Of a DNA stretch of 64,000 bases, positions 52,488-63,893 are shown one piece after another. The translations under genes were made by a program, and so were the position numbers. Source of the DNA: Coenobita brevimanus (lineage: Eukaryota; Arthropoda; Malacostraca; Decapoda; Coenobitidae). The notes beneath the pieces are model-generated. The model ran no database searches and was not told the DNA's origin. It saw only the letters and a list, made by a program, of their open reading frames with translations. The stretch lies in the NCBI GenBank assembly GCA_032717465.1, contig CM064732.1, positions 32,203,638 through 32,267,637 on the forward strand, read 5' to 3'. Position 1 is the stretch's first letter; every line of letters starts with the position of its first letter.

Positions 52488-52815
52488 GGTGGGATGGGGG
52501 TAGGTAGGGAGAGAGTGATAATCCGATAATTGGTGGTCAAATTGGCAACTCTACGGCGTGGCAACATGGGAAAAAAGCACTGCCACGTGTCATAGAATTC
52601 ATTCAAATCGTTGTTATAATTCTAAAAAGTGATATTCAGTGTACTATATAGCTTCCTTTACTATATACAGAATATAAAAAACAATTTCAAATAGCACATA
52701 GATGGGAAATAAGAGAGAGAGAGAGGCATGTACTACAGTTGATTTGGCAGCATCGCTAGAGGTGATTCACCAGGTGGGCCCCACCCTGAACGGACTTCTT
52801 GCGGTGAAAGGACCA

Positions 52816-54400
52816 TAGCCTCAGTACTAACAAGGCATATGGGCCTGATGGAGTCCCTCCTGTTGTTGTCAAGAACTGTGCTTCTGTGCTTACACCCTGC
52901 CTAGGTAAACTCTTTCGCCTTTGTCTTTCAACTAGTACCTTTCCTTCTTGCTGGAAGTTTGCTCTCATTCAGCCAGTCCCAGAGAAGGGTGACCATTCCC
53001 AACCCTCTAACTATCGTCCAATTGCTTTAACATCCTGTATCTTAAAAGTTTCCGTGTCAATTCTTAACAGAAAAAAAAATTAAGCATCTTTCCTATCACA
53101 ACCTTCTTTCTGATCGTCAGTATGGGTTCCATCAGTGATGCTCCACTGGTGATCTTTTCACCTACCTTTCAGACTTCTGGTCATCCTCCTTTCGGGACTT
53201 TGACGAAAGCTTTGCCATTGCACTTGACATCTCAAACGCTTTCGATCGAGTCTGGCATAAATCTTTAATTTCCAAACTGCCCTCTTACGGTTTCTATCCT
53301 TCTATCTGTGCCTGCATCTATAGCTTCCTTTCTGGTCTTTCTATAGCTGCTGTTGTAGATGGCCATCGTTCTTCTCCTAGATCTATCAACAGTGGTGTTC
53401 CTGAGGGCTCTGTCCTATCACCAACTCTCTTCCTTTTATTCATCAATGATCTAAGCTGTACATCTAATCCTATCCACTCGTACGCTAATGATTCCACCCT
53501 TCACCTTTCCATTTGGTTTCCGCAATGTCCATCTCAGCAGTTATTTCAACAAACAAGGGATGAGGCTATGGCACACCTAATGTCTGACTTGGCTCGTATC
53601 TCTGACTAGGGTAAAAATAATCTTGTTGTTTTTATTGCATCAAAACCTCAGATTTTACAACTATCAACCTGTCATTTCCACAGGAGCACCCATTAACATT
53701 TAATAATAATCCAGCTCAATCCTTCATCGTCCTTGAACATGCTTGGGGTTTCATTCACACGGGACTTATCTTGGAAGGATCATATTGCATCTCTTGTAAA
53801 ATCTGCTTCCATGAGATTAGGTGTACTAAGCCGACTCCGTGCCTTCTTTACCCTTCCACAGTTGTTGACTTTATACAAGGGTTTTATTCGCCCCTGTTTA
53901 GAGTACAACTCTTATGTGTGAGGAGGCTCCCCACATACAGCTGTTCCCAATAGGGTAGAGTCAAAGGCTATTCATCTCGTCAACTCTCGTGCTCTTACTG
54001 GCTCCCTTCAACCTCTGTTTCTTCGCTGCACTGTTACCTCTTTATCTCTTTTCTTTTGCTGCTTCAATGGTCATTGCTCCTCTGAACTATCTGCTTGCCT
54101 CCCTTCACCTCTACAATGGGCGCATAGCACCCATCTAGTAACAAACTCTCATCCCTTTTCTGCCCAACTCTCCAATGAGTTAACCGTTAATCCCAGTCCT
54201 TCATTTATGCAACTGGTCAACTCTGGAACTGTCTCCCTTTGTCTGTACTTCCTACTCATGATGATCTCCAGTCTTTCAAATGCAGTGTGTCCAGGCATCT
54301 CGAAATCAATGGATCTTAAATTTGGCTCTCTTTTGTTTTGTTTTTGTTTTCTTCGAAGGAACGGTTTGCGGGCTCAGCCTTTGGTTCCTTCTTCCTCGCA

Positions 54401-54401
<1 letters not shown>
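52816..54401 (+). mobile_element. LINE (Jockey/CR1/I-like), third copy, RT part and 3' end
   Basis: Plus strand. RT blocks NYRPIALTSCILKV (about 53015), ISNAFDRVWHKSLISKL (about 53235), SGVPEGSVLSPTLFLLFIND (about 53390) and SYANDSTLH in place of the YADD site (about 53480). Multiple stops. The 3' end TTCCTCGCA at 54401 meets a GATATA array, with no A-tail left. Confidence 0.85.

Positions 54402-54402
<1 letters not shown>

Positions 54403-54460
<58 letters not shown>
54403..54460. repeat. (TA)n array
   Basis: About 55 bp TA. Confidence 0.95.
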
Positions 54461-54469
54461 ATAAATATA

Positions 54470-54624
54470 GATGCGTGACCGCCTGGGAACACCAGATGCT
54501 GTTGGCATCCCTACGTGTCAAGTGGGGTTGGTGGAGGATTAGTGCCCCTCCCTGTAAAACAATTAACTCTAAGCCCTTGACCACCCCGTTTGGGATACAT
54601 GGCGTCTGGCAATGATGATGATGG

Positions 54625-54625
<1 letters not shown>
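54470..54625 (+). mobile_element. Short non-autonomous derivative of RTE-like family II
   Basis: The first part (GGATTAGTGCCCCTCCCTGT, AAAACAATTAACT) matches the 5' UTR of the full element at about 52095-52150 on its own strand. The last part (CCACCCCGTTTGGGATACAT, GGCGTCTGGCAATGATGATG) matches its 3' end. About 3 kb between is missing. This is the 5'-plus-3' structure known for RTE-mobilised short elements. Confidence 0.7.

Positions 54626-54684
<59 letters not shown>
54626..54684. repeat. (TA)n array
   Basis: TA dinucleotides between the RTE derivative and the SINE. Confidence 0.95.
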
Positions 54685-55509
<825 letters not shown>

Positions 55510-55511
55510 TA

Positions 55512-57211
55512 CAGTTGGCCAAGAAGAAAGTGCAACCAAATATGCTGGTGTGTGGCGATATCTGGCAGCTGCTTCGTAGTAAACACTCGTATTTTTTCAA
55601 TGGATCACTCAGAATCTACAACCTTTGTAAGGATGCACGTGATTGGCTGAAGGGTTCAGTATCGGGACAAATGTTCTGTCCCTTATATATGATTGAATAA
55701 CAATTATGTGGCAAGATGTAATGTGTACAGATGATGTCCATGTACTAAATATGCAAGTTGTAATTACAATTATAGTAAGAATAACACGTAGCAATGAGTA
55801 CCAATTAACTTATGGTATTGTGTTAGCATTGAGAAAGGTGTTTCAGGGGTTAGTTTCGAATGATTTTGACCTTTGAAGCAGCGGAACCTGGCCGAGGCAC
55901 ATTGTCTAACTGGTGTCGGTATCTATCGAGATGCAAAGTTTCCTTACGAAATGGGCTAATATGAGACGTTAGGTAATTACACATGCTCTGAAAATTAGTG
56001 TAATATATATGTGATATAAGACTGGCCATTCCAGTTCAACATTACTAGCAATGCATATTTTGTAAGTCGTTTATGCAAGTCTTATAATATTCCCTCAGTA
56101 CGATGTCATTTATAATTACTTCATTTTGGTTACAGAAAGTTAAATTTAGATAAAAGAGAATAATTGCGTGCTCAGCTAAAGGACCTACCTTAACTATTCC
56201 TCCTAGTATCACGATTCATAACCGAATACTTGATGCAGTTTAACTACTTCATTGCAAAGTGATACTGACAGCAGCAAGTGTCCACACTATGAATATGGTA
56301 GCGTTACTTGTAGTACTCCACCTGTGAGTAGGGGTCTCAACCTCGGGTAAATTACCCCCAGCGCAGTCACTGAAGTCATTCTGCATTTAAACACATTTAT
56401 CGTTATATTTACGCTAGGTCCATTGCCTACATAAATGGATGTATTGTTTGTGTATAGTATGGCCAACGGTAGGTAGGCTGCAATGCTCTAGTTGGTCAAC
56501 CTGGGATCAAGCTCGCTACCCTAAACACGCAGCCGTTCACCCTTCCTCATTTCCTCATGTCAGTGCACCTCGCCGCATCACCATCAATTCGACAACAGAT
56601 ATAACCTGAGCACCTTGCATATTGTGATGTTCGTGTAGAAACTAGAAACACCTATTAAATGTTTGGATTTCGATATGATTCAGTGTTGTTTGCTTTAATT
56701 TCATAGAATGTCTACTTTGAGGAGATTGCTCCAGTCGAATTGGAGGGGCCTAAAAACCATGCTCGGCATACCTCTTCACACCACACGTTGTTCCCATGAA
56801 TCCTTCCTCCCTTCTCATCTCACTATGGTGTGGAAATGAAGGATACCTTTAACAATTATATATCCTCATGCCTGTCATTGCACCCATATGTATTGCTGCC
56901 GGGCATCAGTGCTGTTTTATTTTATTTTATTTTATTTTTGTCAACCATCACTTACTTCTATGTAGTTCACGATACAGTAACTTTTTTATGAAAAGGAGGG
57001 TAGGAATATCTAGGTAAGAAAACTGTGAAAGACGAAATAGAGACGACGGAAATTTTCGGCATTTAACCTTACATAATACCGACACACATTTGCTGCGTAC
57101 TGTTAATTATACGAGGCTAGCTAAACTGATATCGTCAGATAGGAGTTTGTGCTTAGTAATACTGTGACCGAGAATATCTGAGAGCTATATCAGACACTAA
57201 CACGTTCACCA
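55512..57211 (+). repeat. Left 1.7 kb arm
   Basis: Near-identical inverted copy of 60834-62533. Its outer 190 bp holds a 60-codon frame (VQPNMLVCGDIWQL, SKHSYFFNGSLRIYN) kept in both arms; I recognise no family. The rest has no long frame. Confidence 0.93.
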
Positions 57212-57442
57212 GTAACGATTGGACTATATTGAAATATGTGAGATGATGAACTACGGAAACTAAAAGTGCTTTAATACCAGTTCATAATCACAGTAGTTGG
57301 CATCATAGCACACAGAAGGAGTCTAGCGGCAGCAGAATGGTTTCGTTTAATGGTCTAAACAGTGACAGGCAAGTATTTTACCAAGCATCAAAACCACTGA
57401 ATAAAATCCAATCTGTATTGTGTGAGTCAGTAATACTGATTA

Positions 57443-58945
57443 ATGAAAGTAATGAAATCGAGGAAAGCCCCAGGAATTGATGGAGTGTGTGGTGAAATGC
57501 TGAAGCATGGGAGAGAGATAGTAGTAGAATGGATGTGGAAGATGTGCAGATTGGCCTGGGAGGAAGGTAGAGTCCCGGAGGATTGGAAGTCAGGTATAAT
57601 TTTTCCCTTGTACAAAGGAAAAGGGGAAAAAGAAGTGTGTGGTAATCATAGGGGCATTTGTCTTCTTAGTATAATAAGAAAAGTGTATGGTAGGATACTT
57701 ATTGACAGAGTTAGAGAAAGAACAGAGAAATTAGTTGGAGAAGAACAGGGAGGCTTTAGGAAGGGAAGAGGTTGTGTAGATCAGATATTCATTCTTGGAT
57801 CTTTAGTGGAAAAGTTTCTAGAGAAGGGAAAGAAGTTGTATGCGGCTTTCATGGATTTGGAGAAAGCATATGACACGGTGGATAGACAAGGATTGTGGAA
57901 AGTGTTAAGAATATATGGAGTAGATGGGAAGTTGTTGAATGCTGTGAAGAGTATGTACGATGGTGCGAAGGCTGCAGTGCGTGTGGATGGTGAACTAAGT
58001 GAATTTTTCTCTTTGAAAGTTGGTTTGAAACAGGGATGTGTCATGTCTCCATGGTTGTTCAATCTGTACATGGATGGGGTAATAAAAGAGGTACAAGGTA
58101 GGGTAGTGGATGTTGGAGTGGCCCTAGTGAGAGAGGATAATGTTTGGAAACTCCCTGTACTGTTGTTTGCAGATGATACTGTGTTGTTGAGTGAAGACGA
58201 AGGGGAGCTGCAAGGCTTGGTGGATGAGTTTGAGAGAGTGTGTAAGAAACGGAATCTAAAGGTGAATGTAGGGAAGAGTAAAGTGATGGTCTTTGAGAGA
58301 GGTGAAGTCAGTGAATGTATAGCGAGGTTGGATGGTGAGGAAATGGAAAATGTGAGTACGTTTAAGTGCTTGGGTAGTGTGATGAGTAAGGATGGAGGTT
58401 TGGAGGGTGAAGTGCTTGAAAGGGTACAGCAGGGAAGAAAGGTTGCTGGTTCTTTGAAAGCAGTGATAAGAAACAGGGAAGTGAGCATGGAAGTGAAAAA
58501 GTTACTACATGACAGTATTGTGATACCAACTCTAACGTACGGAAGTGAAGCTTGGACGTTGTTGGAAGGACACAAGTCAAGAGTGAGAGCAGTGGAAATG
58601 AGTTATTTAAGAGGAGCCTGTGGAGTCACATGGAGAGACAGGCTGACGAATGAGGATATAAAGGAGCGTTGTGGTGTTGATGTGGATGTGATAGGAAGCG
58701 TTATGAGGAACACACTGAGGTGGTTTGGCCATGTGGAGAGGATGGAGGGTGAAAGACTGACGAAGAGAGTGTATGTGAGTGAGGTGGAGGGGGAAAGAGG
58801 GAGGGGGAGGCCGAGGATGAGATGGAGAGATGGGGTGGAGAGGTATATGAGAGAGGGGGGTGTGAGTTGGGAGCAGGGCAGTGAAATGGCGGGGGACAGG
58901 GCGACTTGGAGGCGATTTGTTTGTGGCCACCCCAAACGGGATTGA
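57443..58945 (+). CDS. Reverse transcriptase fragment, open frame
   Basis: 500 codons without a stop, lacking the endonuclease and the first RT block. GGFRKGRGCVDQIF, FMDLEKAYDTVDRQGLW, LKQGCVMSPWLFNLYMDG and LLFADDTVLLSEDE are intact, followed by the C-terminal block FGHVERMEGERLTKRVY. Nearly the same protein as the RT half of the copy at 49056-52130. It has no promoter or start of its own, so expression is unlikely. The intact frame shows that the insertion is young. Confidence 0.85.
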   Translation: MKVMKSRKAPGIDGVCGEMLKHGREIVVEWMWKMCRLAWEEGRVPEDWKSGIIFPLYKGKGEKEVCGNHRGICLLSIIRKVYGRILIDRVRERTEKLVGEEQGGFRKGRGCVDQIFILGSLVEKFLEKGKKLYAAFMDLEKAYDTVDRQGLWKVLRIYGVDGKLLNAVKSMYDGAKAAVRVDGELSEFFSLKVGLKQGCVMSPWLFNLYMDGVIKEVQGRVVDVGVALVREDNVWKLPVLLFADDTVLLSEDEGELQGLVDEFERVCKKRNLKVNVGKSKVMVFERGEVSECIARLDGEEMENVSTFKCLGSVMSKDGGLEGEVLERVQQGRKVAGSLKAVIRNREVSMEVKKLLHDSIVIPTLTYGSEAWTLLEGHKSRVRAVEMSYLRGACGVTWRDRLTNEDIKERCGVDVDVIGSVMRNTLRWFGHVERMEGERLTKRVYVSEVEGERGRGRPRMRWRDGVERYMREGGVSWEQGSEMAGDRATWRRFVCGHPKRD

Positions 58946-58965
58946 GGCGTCTTTCAATAGATAGG
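57447..58965 (+). mobile_element. RTE-like LINE, family II, 5'-truncated insertion
   Basis: Begins in the RT domain (KSRKAPGIDGVCGEML) and runs to GGCGTCTTTCAATAGATAG, the family 3' end with a short GATA-like tail. It lies inside the spacer of the long-armed element and is therefore younger than it, unless copied with it. A clear target duplication is not seen. Confidence 0.87.
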
Positions 58966-59138
58966 TAGATAGAATTAATTAAATTATCATAAATATGTTA
59001 GTGTGGAATAGATAGGGAGGTTGAATCAATAGATAAATTAATAAGAGCGTGCTGCCATGACGTGTCATTCATTGCCTCACATCATAAAATTATGTGATCA
59101 GGGATCCATAGCTCTCACCCACACCGTCATAGCGCGTC

Positions 59139-59661
59139 ATGGCAGCAAATAGAGAACAACGTCAAGGTTTGACAAACATCCCACGCGAGGGAGGATAGTG
59201 GGAATGAGAGAGAGTGGCCTATCAACCTGCAATATAGCAGAGGAACTTGGCATTCACCGCACCACTGTATATCGCTGGCTCAAGAGGTGGGAGGCGGAAG
59301 GCAACCTGAGAGACCACCCTAAACCTGGACGGGTGAGAAAAACCACGGCTGAAGAGGAGCAGCGTATGAGAGTATTTTGAAACCCATTCATTCAGCAACG
59401 CTGTGGCAGCTAGAGAACAGTTGCAGCTGGATGTTTCCGGAGACTATACGGCAGAGGATGAAGGAAATGGGCTATCGCCACCAAACACTAGCGATCAAAC
59501 CCAGGTTAACGGACCATCATCGGGAATTTTGGCTCCAGTTTGCTCAGCGTTATGTGGTGGAAGGCTTGGACCACGGGGGGAGAGTAGTTTTCTCTGATGA
59601 GAAAACATTCAGCTCCAGATCTCATGGGAAACTTCATTGCTGAAGGAGAGACTATACGAGG

Positions 59662-59751
<90 letters not shown>

Positions 59752-59762
59752 TAGATAGATAT

Positions 59763-59830
<68 letters not shown>

Positions 59831-60320
59831 ATATGTATGTATACATACATTAGAAGTGTGAACATACGAAATAAAAACCAAAACATGTCTTTATACATTA
59901 TATAACATGTCTTCTAGGTATGATGAGAACATCTACCAGGTAGCTCGCAGCGGTCATGTGATTTGTAACGTGTGAGGATGGATTTTCCTGCAGGGGGTTG
60001 GACAGGTCAACAGACAGAGGATAGGTTCACTCCAGGTAAGTATTCGGAGATCGTTGAGGAAGTGATGATGCCCTCTGTCCGCTCCTACGCCCTCCCATAT
60101 CCAGAGACCATTATCTTCATACATTATAACAGCGCTGTTCACACAGCTAGGGTAGTGAAACGGTGGTTTGACGAACAGCGCCACCTTGATCTACTCTGGC
60201 CTAGCAACAGCCCAGACCTGAACCCTATAGAAAACGTGCGGACTAACATTGTGAATACGTGGGAGCCAGCACAAGAAAGAACGCCCGAGCAACTCGTGCA
60301 ACACATGACATCGGAGTAGC
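59139..60320 (+). pseudogene. Tc1-like DD34E transposase, decayed
   Basis: ATG at 59139 (MAANREQRQG). After a frame change near 59190 comes an N-terminal HTH (MRESGLSTCNIAEELGIHRT, TVYRWLKRWE) with a basic GRVRK linker, then IRQRMKEMGYRHQT near 59450. First catalytic [12 protein letters not shown] at about 59590. Second site: IFIHYNSAVHTARVV at about 60115, where the catalytic D is replaced by Y. Third: SPDLNPIENV at about 60215, with E 35 positions after that Y, fitting DD34E spacing. Further frame changes lie near 59375 and 59930-60060. The loss of one catalytic D alone would abolish activity. A 257 bp interruption at 59661-59917 has intron-like borders. It sits midway between the 1.7 kb arms. 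Confidence 0.82.
59661..59917 (+). other. Intron-like interruption of the Tc1-like transposase
   Basis: Begins GTAATT and ends GTCTTCTAG; joining CGAG to GTATGATGAG restores a continuous transposase reading across the break (TRYDEN). The interior is dominated by a 160 bp TA/GATA array. It is either a true spliceosomal intron that acquired a microsatellite, or a microsatellite insertion whose edges happen to read GT and AG. Confidence 0.5.
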
Positions 60321-60833
60321 TGATCTTGAAAGGGAAACAGACTCTCATTCATAACCACGTGGCTTCCGTCCCAGAGCACCTCCACAGTGTAATCGTGAAG
60401 ACTGGTGGTTGGACAAAGTACTGAACTGTCCAGTAATACTGCTTCTTGGAACACTTCCTTGTCATGCCGTTTATGGAGCACATTTAATAACTCTCATGCA
60501 TGTTGATATTTCTGTTTCCCTACTAATGTTAGTAAGTAAAAATTAAATGTATTTATTTACAGTGGGATAATATGTAGTGGGTGTAAATATAAAACTTGTG
60601 CATTAAAGGTATGAAGAGAATGTGTATTAAAAAAATAAATGTAAAGCAGTGGTTTGATTTTTGAGCGCATGGCTACACAGTGAATTACGAGAACGTGTTG
60701 GAGCCCCGATACACACTTCCCTGTGATTAATATTATTTTAGAGTATCACTGATCAAAGGAAAATACAGTATTAACCTACACTGTTCCTAATGAACATGTA
60801 GGTATATTACTCATTAGCAGTATTTATACATCT

Positions 60834-62533
60834 TGGTGAACGTGTTAGTGTCTGATATAGCTTTCAGACATTCTCGGCCACAGTATTACTAAGCACAAAC
60901 TCCTATCTGACGATATCAGTTTAGCTAGCCTCGTATAATTAACAGTACGCAGCAAATGTGTGTCGGTATTATGTAAGGTTAAATGCCGAGAATTTCCGTC
61001 GTCTCTATTTCGTCTTTCACAGTTTTCTTACCTAGATATTCCTACCCTCCTTTTCATAAAAAAGTTACTGTATCGTGAACTACATAGAAGTAAGTGATGG
61101 TTGACAAAAATAAAATAAAATAAAATAAAACAGCACTGATGCCCGGCAGCAATACATATGGGTGCAATGACAGGCATGAGGATATATAATTGTTAAAGGT
61201 ATCCTTCATTTCCACACCATAGTGAGATGAGAAGGGAGGAAGGATTCATGGGAACAACGTGTGGTTTGAAGAGGTATGCCGAGCATGGTTTTTAGGCCCC
61301 TCCAATTCGACTGGAGCAATCTCCTCAAAGTAGACATTCTATGAAATTAAAGCAAACAACACTGAATCATATCGAAATCCAAACATTTAATAGGTGTTTC
61401 TAGTTTCTACACGAACATCACAATATGCAAGGTGCTCAGGTTATATCTGTTGTCGAATTGATGGTGATGCGGCGAGGTGCACTGACATGAGGAAATGAGG
61501 AAGGGTGAACGGCTGCGTGTTTAGGGTAGCGAGCTTGATCCCTGGTTGACCAACTAGAGCATTGCAGCCTACCTACCGTTGGCCATACTATACACAAACA
61601 ATACATCCATTTATGTAGGCAATGGACCTAGCGTAAATATAACGATAAATGTGTTTAAATGCAGAATGACTTCAATGACTGCGCTGGGGGTAATTTACCC
61701 GAGGTTGAGACCCCTACTCACAGGTGGAGTACTACAAGTAACGCTACCATATTCATAGTGTGGACACTTGCTGCTGTCAGTATCACTTTGCAATGAAGTA
61801 GTTAAACTGCATCAAGTATTCGGTTATGAATCGTGATACTAGGAGGAATAGTTAAGGTAGGTCCTTTAGCTGAGCACGCAATTATTCTCTTTTATTTAAA
61901 TTTAACTTTCTGTAACCAAAATGAAGTAATTATAAATGACATCGTACTGAGGGAATATTATAAGACTTGCATAAACGACTTACAAAATATGCATTGCTAG
62001 TAATGTTGAACTGGAATGGCCAGTCTTATATCACATATATATTACACTAATTTTCAGAGCATGTGTAATTACCTAACGTCTCATATTAGCCCATTTCGTA
62101 AGGAAACTTTGCATCTCGATAGATACCGACACCAGTTAGACAATGTGCCTCGGCCAGGTTCCGCTGCTTCAAAGGTCAAAATCATTCGAAACTAACCCCT
62201 GAAACACCTTTCTCAATGCTAACACAATACCATAAGTTAATTGGTACTCATTGCTACGTGTTATTCTTACTATAATTGTAATTACAACTTGCATATTTAG
62301 TACATGGACATCATCTGTACACATTACATCTTGCCACATAGTTGTTATTCAGTAATATATAAGGGACAGAACATTTGTCCCGATACTGAACCCTTCAGCC
62401 AATCACGTGCATCCTTACAAAGGTTGTAGATTCTGAGTGATCCATTGAAAAAATACGAGTGTTTACTACGAAACAGCTGCCAGATATCGCCACACACCAG
62501 CATATTTGGTTGCACTTTCTTCTTGGCCAACTG
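60834..62533 (-). repeat. Right 1.7 kb arm
   Basis: Inverted partner of 55512-57211; differences noted include single substitutions near 61562, 61676 and 61899. Confidence 0.93.
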
Positions 62534-62537
62534 TACA

Positions 62538-62645
62538 GTCGGCAGCATAAATTCGCTGCAAGTCTACTCGTGTGATGTGAGTCTTTTTGTCTGGCAACAG
62601 TGTAAAGGGACTAGTTGCCACGTAGACTTTTATACACTTTAACGA
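62538..62645 (-). repeat. TATA-containing ~110 bp repeat, copy 1
   Basis: On the minus strand: GTATAAAAGTCTACGTGGCA, then TGTTGCCAGACAAAA, CATCACACGAG, TTGCAGCGAATTTATGCTG and GACTGTACA. It matches 63781-63893 on the plus strand at roughly 85 percent by eye. The match stops where the long-armed element begins. A TATAAAA box in a conserved context suggests a promoter region (inference). Confidence 0.7.
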
Positions 62646-63195
62646 CGTGTTTTTTAAAAGTGGTACTAGAGGCTGGCTAGAATACAGTATTATGTATACC
62701 GTATTTAGTTAGCATAAAAAAAGTGCAAGAGCTGACAGAATGTTATGAAACGACGTACGAGCGTAATACTCTGACATTCCTCATAACCGTGTCTAAACTC
62801 CCTTCCCCTCTCTCCCCCTTTCTCCTCCTGATGTCCCCCCACTCCTCCCTCTCCCTCCTACACCCTACTCAGTTCATGCCTCTCCACTTTCTCCTCTTCC
62901 GACTCTCTCTACCTTCATTCATTTATACACGGCACTAACCCAACTGGTGCATCACAATTCTTTCTTGACTGTTTACTAAACCAATACGGTCCTTCTCTCA
63001 GCTGCTCGAAATGCTTTAACAAAATGTATCCAAGGCTAATTACCAGTATTCCTTCCTGTTTTGATCCCATTCTCACCCTCCTCGTCAGATTCCCACTCCT
63101 TTTATTCCAGTTGTCATTCTTTTCTCTACCCCCTGTCACTCCCAACAGCCACTAGATACAGAAACGTTTGAGGTCTCGTTCTTGTGATGTATTCC

Positions 63196-63199
<4 letters not shown>
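62646..63199. other. No gene recognised
   Basis: C/T-rich between 62800 and 62930; no supported frame. Confidence 0.5.

Positions 63200-63266
<67 letters not shown>
63200..63266. repeat. (GT)n microsatellite
   Basis: About 66 bp GT dinucleotides. Confidence 0.96.
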
Positions 63267-63268
<2 letters not shown>

Positions 63269-63343
63269 AGTGAGCCTGGCAGTTGGTGGCTATTATTTCA
63301 GTAGGCGAAATTAAACAAACATTTGTTTACCCATTCCTCCTAC

Positions 63344-63348
<5 letters not shown>

Positions 63349-63405
<57 letters not shown>
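63349..63405. repeat. (TC)n microsatellite
   Basis: About 57 bp TC dinucleotides. Confidence 0.96.
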
Positions 63406-63408
<3 letters not shown>

Positions 63409-63618
63409 CCAAGAAAAATGTTCCCATCCTCCTCATACTGTTCACTGATTCATGAAGCAGGATCAGACCCATCATGTTTCGAACTACTGCATCACGGTTG
63501 GAGTAAAGAATGGGTGAAAAAGACTGAGGCATGGCAAGATACTCTCGAATGTAAGGAGCTAAAAGGTTACAGGAATAGACAAGAAATGGAGGACCATGGG
63601 GGGGGGGGTTGAGAGGTA

Positions 63619-63642
63619 GGGTGGGGAGGGACATGGGGTGGG
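63619..63642 (+). other. G-quadruplex motif
   Basis: Five G-runs of 3-4 with loops of 1, 1, 4 and 1 bases, preceded by a 9-10 base G-run near 63599. It meets the usual G3+N1-7 pattern. Confidence 0.6.
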
Positions 63643-63780
63643 TACGAGGGAGAGAGCAGAAGTTTCATCACTCTACAACATTCTTCTGTCGTCTTTTGCT
63701 TATTTTTATGCTAATCAGATATAAAGACTACTGCATTCTGGGCGATTTATAGCACTAACTCTTACAAACACGTCTTTAAA

Positions 63781-63830
63781 GCGTATAAAAGCCTGTGTGG
63801 CAACTAGTTCCTATACATTGTTGCCAGACA
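63781..63830 (+). promoter_or_regulatory. Possible core promoter
   Basis: TATAAAA at 63784-63790, conserved in both copies of the repeat, with the next 40 bases also conserved. No downstream gene is visible before the end of the window. Confidence 0.35.
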
Positions 63831-63893
63831 AAACAACCACATCACACGAGCAGGCTTGCAGCGAATTTGTGCTGACGACTGTACATGTTAGAT
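63781..63893 (+). repeat. TATA-containing ~110 bp repeat, copy 2
   Basis: Plus-strand partner of 62538-62645 with GTATAAAAGCCTGTGTGGCA, TTGCCAGACAAAA, TTGCAGCGAATTTGTGCTGA and GACTGTACA. Sequence after 63893 is unrelated to that inside the long-armed element. Confidence 0.7.

Larger units (their letters stand above)
48873..52815. mobile_element. TA-flanked inverted-repeat element, itself interrupted by an RTE-like LINE
   Basis: TA at 48871-48872 and 52816-52817 bracket it. The left end TGGTCCTTTCGCAGCAAGAA matches the right end on the other strand, TGGTCCTTTCACCGCAAGAA, for over 35 bp. A second inverted block (CAATTTGACCACCAATTATC, about 48937-48985) pairs with about 52505-52545. The TA duplication points to Tc1/mariner-type integration. 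Without the RTE-like insert the element is roughly 770 bp and has no transposase. Confidence 0.78.
55512..62533 (+). mobile_element. Tc1-like element with 1.7 kb terminal inverted repeats
   Basis: The arms 55512-57211 and 60834-62533 are both 1700 bp, and I saw only a handful of differences between them. Each arm starts CAGTTGGCCAAGAAG and is preceded by TA (55510-55511 and 62534-62535), the standard Tc1/mariner target and CAGT-type start. The 3.6 kb between the arms carries a decayed DD34E transposase and a 1.5 kb RTE-like insertion. Without the insertion the element would be about 5.5 kb. An inverted genomic duplication is an alternative, but the TA plus CAGT ends and the central Tc1 gene favour a transposon. 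Confidence 0.72.
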
